A stretch of 64,000 nucleotides of DNA from Pseudomonas fluorescens. Its GTDB lineage: Bacteria; Pseudomonadota; Gammaproteobacteria; Pseudomonadales; Pseudomonadaceae. A program made the position numbers and the translations under genes. The stretch is taken from the NCBI RefSeq assembly GCF_902498065.1, contig NZ_CABVIR010000010.1:147299-211298 (forward strand). Direction: 5' to 3'. Below the pieces are notes generated by a model. That model was not told the DNA's origin. It did no database searches and saw only the letters and a list, made by a program, of their open reading frames with translations. Of this stretch, positions 33,491 to 44,157 are shown piece by piece (position 1 is the first letter of the stretch; each line of letters starts with the position of its first letter).

Positions 33491-35473
33491 TCAGGCCTTG
33501 CCTCGAATTAATCGGCGCAAGGCAAATCGGTTCGGATGGCACGCCTCGGCCACGGCTCTGGGCAAGGGCAGCGGTTCGTTATCCAGCCACGCCGCCAGCA
33601 ACTCGCCTGACAACGGAGCGGTGATCAAACCTCGGGAACCGTGGCCGCTGTTGACGTACAGGCCGTCCAGCCATGGACAAGAGATGTCCGGGGTTTGCCG
33701 GGCATCCTTGCTCAAGGCGCTGTAGGCGTCGGCGAACGCCAGACCGTCGGCCAATGGACCGACAATCGGCAAGTAATCCGGGCTGGTGCAGCGAAACGCT
33801 ACGCGCCCTTCAAGTGCTTCAGGTTGCAATGCATTCGCGCCGAGCCGAGCGACCAGGTCTACCGAGATTTCTTCGAGCATCAGCAGATTGCCTGCATGTT
33901 CGGCAGCGGTAGGGGTCAGGTCATCGGAGTTGAAATCGAAACTGGCACCCAGCGTGTGTTCACCCAAACGCGCTGGCGCGACATAACCTTCGGCGCAGAC
34001 GACGGTGCCCAGCGCCTGGCTTTCAGCGGTCTGTGGCAGGCGAGTGATCTGTCCCCGAATGCGTTTGAGCGGCAGTTCGCTGCTGTAGGAGAAACGTTTG
34101 ATCTCGGCAGCGCCGGCCAGTATTACCACCGGGGCATCGGCCAGTACGGTATCGCCTTCCAGGGCTTGCCAGTGTCCGTTCGCTCGACGCAACTCCAGCA
34201 CATCATGATGCGTCAGGACCTGTATGTTCGGGTGCGCAGCTTGCCATTGGCACAGGGCGGGCGGATGCACCCAGCCGCCTTCGGGGTAGAACAGGCCTCC
34301 CGATTGCAGCGCGATGCCGGCGCGGATTTCGGCCTGCGCTCGATCGAGCGTGTGCAGCAAGTCCTCGGGAAACGCCGCAGCCAATTGCGCCTGACGCTGC
34401 GCTTCCTTGGCATTGAACGCCAGTTGCAACACACCGCAATCGTCCCAGTCGAGACCTCGATGCAACTGCTCAAGCACCCGTCGGGTATGGCCGAAACCGC
34501 TGACGATCAATTGCGACAACGCCGTGCCATGTGCGGAAAGCTTGAGGTACAAAACCCCCTGAGGATTGCCCGAGGCTTCCTGTGCCAGTGCTGCGTGACG
34601 CTCCAGCAGACTGACTTGCCAACCCCGCGCCGCCAGGCTGGCGGCCGTCGCGCAACCGGCGAGGCCGGCGCCGATCACCAGGGCACGACGTTCGCCGTTT
34701 AGTGGCATCGGGCGCGCGAACCATGGTTTAGCCACGGCGGGCACCGGAACTTCCTCAGGCCAGCCGAGGAACACGCCGCGCAGGATTTCCCATTTGTGGC
34801 CAATGCCGGGCGTGCGTTTCATCTTGAAGCCTGCGCCATTCAACAGACGACGTACCCACCCGGTGCTGGTGAAGGTGCTGATGGTCGAGCCGGGCGCCGC
34901 CAGTCGGGCCAGTTCGGCAAACAGTTCGGCGGTCCACATGTCGGGGTTTTTCGCCGGGGCGAAACCGTCGAGAAACCAGGCATCGATCTGCGCGTCCAGT
35001 TGTGGCAATTGCTCCAGCGCATCGCCGATCAGCAGCGTCAGGGTGATGCGCCCGTGGTCCAGAACCAGGCGCTGAAAGCCTTGATGGATTGCCACGTATT
35101 GCGCCAACAGTTGATCGGCAAACGGCTTGAGCTCCGGCCACAAGGCCAGCGCCCGCTGCAAGTCGGGCAGGCTCAGCGGGTACTTTTCGACACTGACAAA
35201 ATGCAATCGCGCACCGGCCACCGCGTGCTGCTCGAACAACTGCCAGGCGCACAGGAAATTCAACCCGGTGCCAAAACCGGTCTCGCCAATCACCAGCCTC
35301 CCGCCCACCGGCAACGCTGCAAAACGTTCACGCAGCGCGTTTTGTTCGAGGAAGACGTAGCGGGTTTCATCCAGCCCGGACAGGTCGGAAAAATACACAT
35401 CATCGAACACCCGCGAGCGCGGGAGCCCTTGGTCGTCCCAGTCGAGCTGGGCGTGGGGCAATACAGGTTTCAT
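33491..35473 (-). CDS. mnmC: bifunctional tRNA wobble-uridine enzyme MnmC
   Basis: 660-residue fusion. The N-terminal MnmD methyltransferase (SAM loop VIGETGFGTGLNFL, and AWFLDGFAPAKNPDMW) methylates nm5s2U34, and the C-terminal FAD oxidoreductase (ALVIGAGLAGCATAASLAARG) removes the carboxymethyl group from cmnm5s2U34. Both halves have full length. It ends five bases from the convergent giant gene. The start at 35473 has only a weak ribosome site. Confidence 0.95.
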   Translation of the reverse strand: MKPVLPHAQLDWDDQGLPRSRVFDDVYFSDLSGLDETRYVFLEQNALRERFAALPVGGRLVIGETGFGTGLNFLCAWQLFEQHAVAGARLHFVSVEKYPLSLPDLQRALALWPELKPFADQLLAQYVAIHQGFQRLVLDHGRITLTLLIGDALEQLPQLDAQIDAWFLDGFAPAKNPDMWTAELFAELARLAAPGSTISTFTSTGWVRRLLNGAGFKMKRTPGIGHKWEILRGVFLGWPEEVPVPAVAKPWFARPMPLNGERRALVIGAGLAGCATAASLAARGWQVSLLERHAALAQEASGNPQGVLYLKLSAHGTALSQLIVSGFGHTRRVLEQLHRGLDWDDCGVLQLAFNAKEAQRQAQLAAAFPEDLLHTLDRAQAEIRAGIALQSGGLFYPEGGWVHPPALCQWQAAHPNIQVLTHHDVLELRRANGHWQALEGDTVLADAPVVILAGAAEIKRFSYSSELPLKRIRGQITRLPQTAESQALGTVVCAEGYVAPARLGEHTLGASFDFNSDDLTPTAAEHAGNLLMLEEISVDLVARLGANALQPEALEGRVAFRCTSPDYLPIVGPLADGLAFADAYSALSKDARQTPDISCPWLDGLYVNSGHGSRGLITAPLSGELLAAWLDNEPLPLPRAVAEACHPNRFALRRLIRGKA

Positions 35474-35633
35474 GGCAGGCTCGGCAACGGCAAGGCGGCC
35501 ATTCTAGCCGATCGACGAGTCGCTGCTTGATCCATGGCAACGTGCGGATCGGGCCGGGCAGTGAAAATGGGATTTCTCCCACACAGGAGAGGTCAATCCG
35601 CTAGTCTTGTTCAATCCTGGAAGGAGACGTTCA

Positions 35634-37157
35634 ATGTTCGAATCTGCCGAAATCGGTCACGTCATCGACAAAGAAACCTATGAAGCCGAAGTGCCGGCGC
35701 TGCGTGAAGCGTTGCTCGAGGCGCAGTTCGAACTGCAGCAGCAAAAACGCTTTCCGGTGATTATTTTGATCAACGGCATCGAAGGCGCCGGCAAGGGCGA
35801 GACGGTGAAGCTGCTCAACGAATGGATGGACCCGCGCCTGATCGAGGTGCGCACGTTCGATCAGCAGACCGACGAAGAACTGGCGCGACCACCGGCCTGG
35901 CGCTACTGGCGGATGCTGCCGGCCACGGGGCGCATGGGAATTTTTTTCGGTAACTGGTACAGCCAGATGTTGCAGGGTCGGGTTCATGGCGTGATCAAGG
36001 ATCCCCGGCTCGATCAAAGCATCAACGGTGCCGAACGCCTGGAAAAGATGTTGTGCGATGAAGGTGCGCTGATCTTCAAGTTCTGGTTCCACCTCTCCAA
36101 GAAGCAAATGAAGGACCGCCTCAAGGCCCTGGCCGATGACCCGCTGCACAGCTGGCGCATCAGCCCGCTGGACTGGCAGCAATCGGAGACTTACGACAAG
36201 TTCGTCAAGTACGGCGAACGCATTCTGCGCCGCACCAGCCGCGACTATGCGCCGTGGCATGTCATCGCCGGGATGGACCCGCGCTATCGCAGCCTGGCGG
36301 TCGGCAGGATTCTGCTTGACGGCCTGCAAGAAGCCTTGAAAAGACCGAAGATTCACCCGGACAAAGTCAGCGCCGCGCCATTGGCCAGCAGTGTCGATCG
36401 GGTGACCTTGCTCGACAGCCTCGACCTGAGCCAACACTTGGAGAAGGAAGACTACGAAGAGCAACTGATCACTGAGCAGGCGCGTTTTTCCGGGTTGATG
36501 CGCGACAAGCGCATGCGCCAGTACGCCTTGATCGCCGTGTTTGAAGGCAACGATGCGGCAGGCAAAGGCGGGGCGATCCGGCGGGTGGCCGCTGCGCTCG
36601 ATCCTCGGCAATACAGCATCGTGCCGATCGCCGCGCCCACCGAAGAAGAGAGGGCGCATCCTTACCTGTGGCGATTCTGGCGGCATATTCCGGCACGGTC
36701 CAAATTCACCGTGTTCGACCGTTCCTGGTATGGCCGGGTGCTGGTGGAGCGTATCGAAGGCTTTTGCAGCCCGGCTGACTGGCTGCGCGCTTACAGTGAA
36801 ATCAACGATTTCGAAGAGCAGATCGCCGATGCCGGTGTAATCGTGGTCAAGTTCTGGCTAGCCATCGATAAAGAAACGCAAATGGAGCGCTTCGAAGAGC
36901 GCGAGCAGATCCCCTTCAAGCGCTTCAAGATTACCGAAGATGACTGGCGCAATCGCGAAAAGTGGGACGCCTATCGGGCTGCAGTTGGCGACATGGTTGA
37001 CCGTACCAGCACCGAAATCTCACCCTGGACGCTGGTGGAAGCCAACGACAAGCGCTGGGCGCGGGTCAAGGTTTTGCGCACGCTTAACCAGGCGCTGGAA
37101 GCGGCGTTCGAGAAATCCGACAAGCACGAGAAAAAGCTGAAAAAGTTGAAGAAGTGA
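35634..37157 (+). CDS. pap: polyphosphate:AMP phosphotransferase (fused PPK2 class II)
   Basis: 507-residue enzyme that phosphorylates AMP to ADP with polyphosphate. Two PPK2 domains are fused in tandem, each with a Walker-A-like loop: INGIEGAGKGE (46-56) and FEGNDAAGKGG (303-313). The second domain also has the PPK2 lid FDRSWYGRVLVERIEGF. A strong GGAAGGAGA ribosome site decides the ATG at 35634. The very basic tail (KKLKKLKK) is typical. Confidence 0.93.
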   Translation: MFESAEIGHVIDKETYEAEVPALREALLEAQFELQQQKRFPVIILINGIEGAGKGETVKLLNEWMDPRLIEVRTFDQQTDEELARPPAWRYWRMLPATGRMGIFFGNWYSQMLQGRVHGVIKDPRLDQSINGAERLEKMLCDEGALIFKFWFHLSKKQMKDRLKALADDPLHSWRISPLDWQQSETYDKFVKYGERILRRTSRDYAPWHVIAGMDPRYRSLAVGRILLDGLQEALKRPKIHPDKVSAAPLASSVDRVTLLDSLDLSQHLEKEDYEEQLITEQARFSGLMRDKRMRQYALIAVFEGNDAAGKGGAIRRVAAALDPRQYSIVPIAAPTEEERAHPYLWRFWRHIPARSKFTVFDRSWYGRVLVERIEGFCSPADWLRAYSEINDFEEQIADAGVIVVKFWLAIDKETQMERFEEREQIPFKRFKITEDDWRNREKWDAYRAAVGDMVDRTSTEISPWTLVEANDKRWARVKVLRTLNQALEAAFEKSDKHEKKLKKLKK

Positions 37158-37258
37158 ACCGATGGTGACGCATACGCGGGGTGAATGATTGTCGCGACCG
37201 GTCACGGGTGGACTTATGCTCGATCCACTCTCAACCGACAACAATAATGAGGTATGCC

Positions 37259-38443
37259 ATGCGTGAAGTGGTGATCGTCGACAGCGTTCGGACCGGCCTG
37301 GCCAAGTCCTTTCGCGGCAAGTTCAACCAGACCCGTCCGGACGACATGGCGGCTCACTGCGTCAATGCGCTGCTGGCGCGCTCGGGCATCGACCCGGCCA
37401 GCGTCGAGGATTGCATCGTCGGCGCCGGCTCCAATGAAGGCGCCCAGGGCTACAACATTGGTCGCAACGTCGCGGTGCTTTCGCGTCTGGGTACCGGCAC
37501 CGCCGGCATGACCCTCAACCGTTTCTGCTCATCGGGCTTGCAGGCCATCGCCATCGCCGCCAACCAGATTGCTTCGGGTTGCAGCGACATCATCGTCGCC
37601 GGTGGCGTCGAATCCATCAGCCTGACCATGAAAAGCGTCAACACCGACAACCTGATCAACCCGCTGCTGAAAGAGCAGGTGCCGGGCATCTACTTCCCCA
37701 TGGGCCAGACCGCCGAAATCGTCGCCCGACGTTACAGCGTCAGCCGCGAAGAACAGGACCTGTACGCCCTGCAAAGTCAGCAACGTACTGCACACGCGCA
37801 GGCCGCCGGTTTGTTCGACGACGAAATCGTGCCGATGGCGGTGAAGTATCGGGTTGAAGACAAGGCCACCGGGCAGGTGCAGGTTCTCGACGGCGTTGTC
37901 GATCGCGACGACTGCAATCGTCCGGACACTACGCTTGAGAGTCTGGTAGGGTTGAAACCGGTGTTTGCCGAAGACGGTTCAGTGACGGCGGGCAACTCGT
38001 CGCAGCTGTCCGATGGCGCGTCGATGACGCTGGTGATGAGCCTGGAGAAAGCACTGGAACTGGGATTGAAGCCGAAGGCGTTCTTCCGTGGTTTCACCGT
38101 GGCGGGCTGCGAGCCGGACGAAATGGGCATCGGCCCGGTGTTCTCGGTACCGAAGCTGCTCAAGGCCAAGGGGTTGCAGGTCGCCGACATCGACCTGTGG
38201 GAACTCAACGAGGCCTTTGCCTCGCAATGCCTGTACAGCCGCAATCGGCTGGGGATCGATAACGACAAGTACAACGTCAATGGCGGCTCGATTTCCATTG
38301 GTCACCCGTTCGGCATGACCGGTTCGCGTCAGGTCGGGCATCTTGTGCGGGAATTGCAGCGGCGGAATTTGCGTTACGGCATCGTCACTATGTGCGTGGG
38401 TGGCGGGATGGGCGCGACCGGGTTGTTTGAAGCGGTGCGCTAA
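37259..38443 (+). CDS. thiolase family acetyl-CoA C-acyltransferase
   Basis: 394-residue thiolase of beta-oxidation or acetoacetyl-CoA metabolism. The acyl-enzyme nucleophile is C90 (NRFCSSGLQAI), with H349 (GHPFGMTG) and C379 (CVGGGMG) completing the active site. The ATG at 37259 follows AATGAGGTATGCC and opens REVVIVDSVRT, the standard N-terminus. Monocistronic, followed by a REPIN. Chain-length specificity cannot be read from the sequence. Confidence 0.92.
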   Translation: MREVVIVDSVRTGLAKSFRGKFNQTRPDDMAAHCVNALLARSGIDPASVEDCIVGAGSNEGAQGYNIGRNVAVLSRLGTGTAGMTLNRFCSSGLQAIAIAANQIASGCSDIIVAGGVESISLTMKSVNTDNLINPLLKEQVPGIYFPMGQTAEIVARRYSVSREEQDLYALQSQQRTAHAQAAGLFDDEIVPMAVKYRVEDKATGQVQVLDGVVDRDDCNRPDTTLESLVGLKPVFAEDGSVTAGNSSQLSDGASMTLVMSLEKALELGLKPKAFFRGFTVAGCEPDEMGIGPVFSVPKLLKAKGLQVADIDLWELNEAFASQCLYSRNRLGIDNDKYNVNGGSISIGHPFGMTGSRQVGHLVRELQRRNLRYGIVTMCVGGGMGATGLFEAVR

Positions 38444-38476
38444 AAGCCTTGAGATTTTTGGTGAATCTCAAATTGC

Positions 38477-38570
38477 TATCGCGGGCAAGCCCGCTCCCAC
38501 AGGTTTTTTGATGGGCACAAAATTTGTGAACACCGAAGATCACTGTGGGAGCGGGCTTGCCCGCGATGCA
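38477..38570. repeat. REPIN
   Basis: ATCGCGGGCAAGCCCGCTCC and its reverse complement, about 40 bp apart: the GCGGGCTTGCCCGC variant. Confidence 0.9.
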
Positions 38571-38581
38571 GGTGCCTCGGT

Positions 38582-38776
38582 CTATCGACTGGCGCTTAAA
38601 AGCTGCATCCGCGCAACATAAGCCTCAATCCCCCGCTCAGCCGCCTCCGGGTTTTCAAACGGCCCCTCCAGGGTGTTTTCCCGGGTGCTGAAATACAACT
38701 CCCCGTTTACCCGACAAATCCGGTCACAGCGAAAGTGCGTGGCGGGGGCGTTGTCCTGGGCGCGCATGCCGTACAT
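38582..38776 (-). CDS. small conserved protein, DUF6316-like
   Basis: 64 residues. The central pattern RVNGELYFSTREN followed by GPFENPEAAERGIEAYVARM looks like the small DUF6316 proteins of pseudomonads. AGGAGA lies eight bases before the ATG at 38776. Function unknown; family assignment is from pattern memory only. Confidence 0.6.
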   Translation of the reverse strand: MYGMRAQDNAPATHFRCDRICRVNGELYFSTRENTLEGPFENPEAAERGIEAYVARMQLLSASR

Positions 38777-38986
38777 GGCGGTCTCCTGAAAGGTGTTCCT
38801 GTTGGCGGATCAAATGAGCTTATGCATGAACCGCTTATAGCGCCTGGCCAACCGATCGACGGCATATCGCCAATTTGTTGCTGCGACCCGCACAGTTTCA
38901 TTTGCGTCCGGTAGCCAACTGTCCCTGTGTGCCAGGCCGCGCTGAGCCTAGAATGACGGCTCTTGCCATCGGGCTTTGAGGTACGC

Positions 38987-39946
38987 ATGCACATTTCATC
39001 GGGTCGCTGGGTTTACGGCCTGTTCCTGGCCTTGTTGACCGCGTTGTTGTGGGGAATCCTGCCGATCAAACTCAAGCAAGTGCTGCTGGTGATGGACCCG
39101 GTCACGGTGACCTGGTTTCGGCTGATGGTGTCCGGCGGGTGCCTGTTCATTTACCTGGCAGCCACCAAACGCCTGCCGAGCCGCAAAGTGCTCGGGCCGC
39201 GCGGTGGCTGGCTGGTGTTGATGGCGGTGCTCGGTCTGGTGGGCAACTACGTCCTGTATTTGATGGGCCTGAACCTGCTCAGCCCCGGCACCGCGCAACT
39301 GGTGGTGCAGATGGGCCCGATCATGTTGCTGATCGCCAGCCTGTTTGTGTTCAAGGAGCGCTTCAGCGTGGGGCAGGGGATTGGCCTGCTGGTGTTGCTG
39401 ATTGGTTTCGGACTGTTTTTCAACCAGCGTCTGGCTGAGTTGCTCACTTCGCTGACCGACTACACGGCGGGCGTGCTCCTGGTGTTGTTGGCGTCCACGG
39501 TCTGGACCTTCTACGCCCTTGGGCAGAAGCAATTGCTGACGGTGTGGAATTCGTTGCAGGTAATGATGGTGATTTACCTGTTCTGCGGGTTGCTGCTGAC
39601 GCCGTGGGTGCATCCGCTGGAAGCGCTGCAACTGAGTCCGCTGCAAGGCTGGCTGTTGCTGGCGTGCTGCATGAACACCCTGATTGCGTATGGCGCGTTT
39701 GCCGAAGCGCTGGCGCACTGGGAAGCCTCGCGGGTGAGTGCGACGCTGGCGATCACGCCGTTGGTGACGTTCGCGGCGGTGGCCATGGCCGCCTGGTTGT
39801 GGCCTGAGTATGTGCATGCCGAGACGATCAATGGTCTGGGGTATGGCGGGGCGGTACTGGTGGTATTGGGGTCGGCGCTGGTGGCGTTGGGGCCGTCGTT
39901 GATTGCGGGGCTCAAGGCGCGCAAGGTTCGGATGGCGGCCAGTTAG
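38987..39946 (+). CDS. EamA family drug/metabolite transporter
   Basis: 319 residues with ten predicted transmembrane helices in two EamA repeats (about 10-140 and 155-300). GAGGTACGC precedes the ATG at 38987; an earlier ATG at 38963 adds an unsupported leader. The substrate (amino acid, nucleotide or drug) is not deducible. Confidence 0.88.
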   Translation: MHISSGRWVYGLFLALLTALLWGILPIKLKQVLLVMDPVTVTWFRLMVSGGCLFIYLAATKRLPSRKVLGPRGGWLVLMAVLGLVGNYVLYLMGLNLLSPGTAQLVVQMGPIMLLIASLFVFKERFSVGQGIGLLVLLIGFGLFFNQRLAELLTSLTDYTAGVLLVLLASTVWTFYALGQKQLLTVWNSLQVMMVIYLFCGLLLTPWVHPLEALQLSPLQGWLLLACCMNTLIAYGAFAEALAHWEASRVSATLAITPLVTFAAVAMAAWLWPEYVHAETINGLGYGGAVLVVLGSALVALGPSLIAGLKARKVRMAAS

Positions 39947-39960
39947 ACCGCGTTATCGCT

Positions 39961-40027
39961 CATCGCGAGCAGGCTCGCTCCCACAGGAGTACTCGGTCAA
40001 CTGTGGGAGCGAGCCTGCTCGCGATGA
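39961..40027. repeat. compact REPIN between convergent genes
   Basis: CATCGCGAGCAGGCTCGCTC with its reverse complement; only about 15 bp separate the two REPs, so it may also work as a two-way terminator for the EamA gene and fumC. Confidence 0.88.
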
Positions 40028-40050
40028 CTGACTAAAGGCCGCCCAAAATC

Positions 40051-41445
<1,395 letters not shown>

Positions 41446-41637
41446 CATGCACACTCCTGTCAGTCTGATAGCGCAGTTTAGGCCGTGATCGCCGGCCGTG
41501 GTTCCATCGGTCAGTATTTTGACCATTCAACCCCTCTAATTCAGGCCCGACAAGGCTTGGGGTTGAGCGACACACTTTTTTAGGCGCAGAATGGTCGCCC
41601 TTGGGGTTTTACCTCGCCTGCTAGAAAAGGAAACTCG

Positions 41638-42159
41638 ATGACTCGTCTTCGTGCCATCTGTACCGCGGTTGCACTGGTTTGCGCCAGCGGCCCTGTTTTT
41701 GCCGATACCGCCAGCCACAACGCCAGTGCCGAAGCTTTCCTGACCCTGGCGCACGCTGACAAATTGGGTACTCCGGTGTACATGCAAGTGCAGCAAATGT
41801 TCGCTCAGCGCTTTGAACAAACCAAAGCCCCTGAATCGAAAAAAGCCTTGCTGGAAACCTACCAGGCCAAAGCCAACGCTGCTCTGGACCAAGCCATTGG
41901 CTGGAACAAGCTCAAGCCGGACATGGTCAAGCTGTACACCACCAACTTCAGCGAATCCGAGCTCAAGGACCTGGTTGCGTTCTACCAGTCGCCACTGGGC
42001 AAGAAAGTCCTGGAAAAAATGCCGCAGCTGACTCAGCAATCGGCCCAGATGACTCAAGCCAAGCTGGAAAGCGCCGTGCCTGTGGTCAACAAACTGCTGG
42101 CTGACATGACAGCCGAGCTGGAGCCTAAAGGCGCCGCTCCTGCCAAGAAAAAGCCTTAA
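41638..42159 (+). CDS. DUF2059 periplasmic protein
   Basis: 173 residues: signal peptide (AICTAVALVCASGPVFA, cleaved before DTASHN) followed by the DUF2059 helical domain (LYTTNFSESELKDLVAFYQS, PLGKKVLEKMPQLTQQSAQ). AAAAGGAAACTCG precedes the ATG. The family has no assigned biochemical function. Thirteen bases separate it from the bolA-like gene, so the two probably form an operon. Confidence 0.88.
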   Translation: MTRLRAICTAVALVCASGPVFADTASHNASAEAFLTLAHADKLGTPVYMQVQQMFAQRFEQTKAPESKKALLETYQAKANAALDQAIGWNKLKPDMVKLYTTNFSESELKDLVAFYQSPLGKKVLEKMPQLTQQSAQMTQAKLESAVPVVNKLLADMTAELEPKGAAPAKKKP

Positions 42160-42171
42160 GCGGAGCCGGGT

Positions 42172-42471
42172 ATGACCATGCAACAACGCATCGAATCGAC
42201 ACTGGGCCTGTTACAACCCGAGTATCTTCAAGTGCTGGACGAAAGCCACATGCACAGCCGTGGGGTGCAGACCCATTACAAGGCCGTGGTGGTCAGCCAG
42301 CAATTCGAAGGGCTCAATCGCGTCAAGCGTCACCAGAAAGTCTACGGCACGCTCGGCGAGCTGATGGGCGAGTTTCATGCGTTGGCGCTGCATACCTACA
42401 CGCCTGAGGAATGGGCACAGATTGACGCGGCTCCGGCCTCGCCGACCTGTGCTGGCGGCAGCAAGCATTAA
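42172..42471 (+). CDS. BolA family protein
   Basis: 99-residue BolA-type protein, involved in iron-sulfur/glutaredoxin partnership and stress-linked shape control. The family helix-turn is HSRGVQTHYKAVVVSQQFEG with His and the RVKRHQKVYGTL segment. The C-terminal tail (PTCAGGSKH) contains a Cys that could join the conserved His in [2Fe-2S] sharing, as inference. A GGAG-GGGT ribosome site precedes ATG 42172. Confidence 0.88.
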   Translation: MTMQQRIESTLGLLQPEYLQVLDESHMHSRGVQTHYKAVVVSQQFEGLNRVKRHQKVYGTLGELMGEFHALALHTYTPEEWAQIDAAPASPTCAGGSKH

Positions 42472-42496
42472 CCCTCGGTTTTTTGCTAGAATCCGC

Positions 42497-42527
42497 AACG
42501 CGCCGCTTACCCGGCGCGTTTTTTTTC
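42497..42527 (+). terminator. intrinsic terminator after bolA
   Basis: Stem AACGCGCCG / CGGCGCGTT with CTTACC loop, then eight T. Confidence 0.92.
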
Positions 42528-42573
42528 GCATCCGGTTCACCCCTTACGAGGGTAGCCACCTGGAGAATCACCC

Positions 42574-43515
42574 ATGACACAACAGATTGTCGTGGCGGCA
42601 CTGTATAAGTTCGTCACCCTGGAAAACTACGTCGACCTGCGAGAGCCCCTGCTGCAGGCGATGGTCGACAACGGCATCAAAGGCACGCTGCTGATCGCCG
42701 AAGAAGGCATCAACGGCACCGTCTCCGGCAGCCGCGAAGGCATCGACGGGCTGATGGCCTGGCTCAAGAACGACCCGCGCATGGACGACATCGACCACAA
42801 AGAGTCGTACTGCGACGACCAGCCGTTCTATCGCACCAAAGTCAAACTCAAGAAAGAAATCGTCACCCTCGGCGTCGAAGGGGTGGACCCGAACAAAAAG
42901 GTCGGCACCTACGTTGATCCAGAGAACTGGAACGCGCTGATCAGCGATCCGGAAGTGCTGTTGATCGACACCCGTAACGACTACGAAGTCTCGATCGGCA
43001 CTTTCGAAGGCGCCATCGATCCGAAGACCACCAGTTTTCGTGAATTCCCCGATTACATCAAAGCCAACTTCGACCCGGCCGTGCACAAGAAAGTCGCGAT
43101 GTTCTGCACCGGCGGCATTCGTTGTGAAAAGGCCTCGAGCTACATGCTCAGCCAGGGTTTCGACGAGGTCTATCACCTCAAGGGCGGCATTCTGAAGTAC
43201 CTCGAAGAGGTGCCGCAGGAAGAAACCAAATGGCAGGGTGACTGCTTCGTCTTCGATAACCGCGTGACGGTGCGTCATGACCTCAGCGAAGGTGACTACG
43301 ATCAATGTCATGCCTGTCGTACACCGGTTAGTGTCGAAGACCGTGCGTCCGAGCACTACGTGGCGGGCATCAGCTGTCCGCATTGCTGGGATAAGCTGAG
43401 CGAGAAAACCCGTCGCAGCGCCATCGATCGGCAAAAGCAGATCGAACTGGCCAAGGCTCGCAACATGCCTCACCCGATCGGCTACAACTACAAGCAAACC
43501 CCTTCCGAGGCTTGA
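42574..43515 (+). CDS. trhO: tRNA uridine(34) hydroxylase, rhodanese type
   Basis: 313-residue YceA/TrhO enzyme making 5-hydroxyuridine at tRNA position 34 using oxygen. The rhodanese loop MFCTGGIRCEKAS carries the catalytic C178. A C-terminal Cys-rich zinc-like region (DQCHACRTPVS ... ISCPHCWDKL) is standard for the family. GGAGAATCACCC precedes the ATG. A DsbA-like gene follows after three bases. Confidence 0.93.
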   Translation: MTQQIVVAALYKFVTLENYVDLREPLLQAMVDNGIKGTLLIAEEGINGTVSGSREGIDGLMAWLKNDPRMDDIDHKESYCDDQPFYRTKVKLKKEIVTLGVEGVDPNKKVGTYVDPENWNALISDPEVLLIDTRNDYEVSIGTFEGAIDPKTTSFREFPDYIKANFDPAVHKKVAMFCTGGIRCEKASSYMLSQGFDEVYHLKGGILKYLEEVPQEETKWQGDCFVFDNRVTVRHDLSEGDYDQCHACRTPVSVEDRASEHYVAGISCPHCWDKLSEKTRRSAIDRQKQIELAKARNMPHPIGYNYKQTPSEA

Positions 43516-43518
43516 ACC

Positions 43519-44157
43519 ATGTCTGTACGCCGCCTGCTCTATGTGATGGATCCGATGTGTTCCTGGTGCTGGGGCTTTGCGCCGGTGGCCAATGCGCTGG
43601 TCGAACAGGCGAAGGCGGTGGGTGTGGACGTGCATCTGGTAGTGGGCGGCTTGCGCACCGGCAGTGGTTCGGCGCTGGAGCCGACCACCCGGCGCTACAT
43701 TCTTGAACATTGGCAAGCGGTCACCGAGGCCACCGGCCAGCCGTTCAAGCAAGAGGGTGCGTTGCCTGACGGTTTTGTCTACGACACCGAGCCCGCCTGT
43801 CGGGCGTTGGTGACGGCGCGCGGCCTGGCGCCGGATTGCGCATGGAAACTGCTCGGTCTGATCCAGCATGCGTTTTACGCAGAAGGTCGTGATGTCACCC
43901 ACGCCAGTGTGCTGGTGGAACTGGCAGAGCAGGCCGGTCTGCCGCGCATCGAGTTCGCGGCCGCGTTCGACCGCGCCGATCAACATGTTGCGACAGCGGC
44001 TGATTTCACCTGGGTACAGGACCTCGGCATCGCCGGTTTCCCCACCTTGCTGGCTGAACGTGAGGGTCAATTGGCGTTGCTGACCAACGGCTATCAGCCT
44101 CTCAGCGTACTGTCACCGCTGCTCGGCCGCTGGCTGGAGCGCGCTGCCTGTGCATGA
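43519..44157 (+). CDS. DsbA family protein (thioredoxin-fold oxidoreductase)
   Basis: 212 residues without a signal peptide, so probably cytoplasmic like FrnE-type DsbA proteins. The active site is C14-S-W-C17 (DPMCSWCWGF) and the cis-Pro loop is GIAGFPTLL. It may act on thiols or as a 2-hydroxychromene-2-carboxylate isomerase-like enzyme. It starts three bases after trhO and overlaps the following ABC gene by eight bases, so the three form one operon. Confidence 0.88.
   Translation: MSVRRLLYVMDPMCSWCWGFAPVANALVEQAKAVGVDVHLVVGGLRTGSGSALEPTTRRYILEHWQAVTEATGQPFKQEGALPDGFVYDTEPACRALVTARGLAPDCAWKLLGLIQHAFYAEGRDVTHASVLVELAEQAGLPRIEFAAAFDRADQHVATAADFTWVQDLGIAGFPTLLAEREGQLALLTNGYQPLSVLSPLLGRWLERAACA

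Noticed and set aside
42568..44070. 500-codon minus-strand frame opposite trhO and the DsbA-like gene
   Set aside because: Crosses two real genes in antisense and lacks any recognisable motif.
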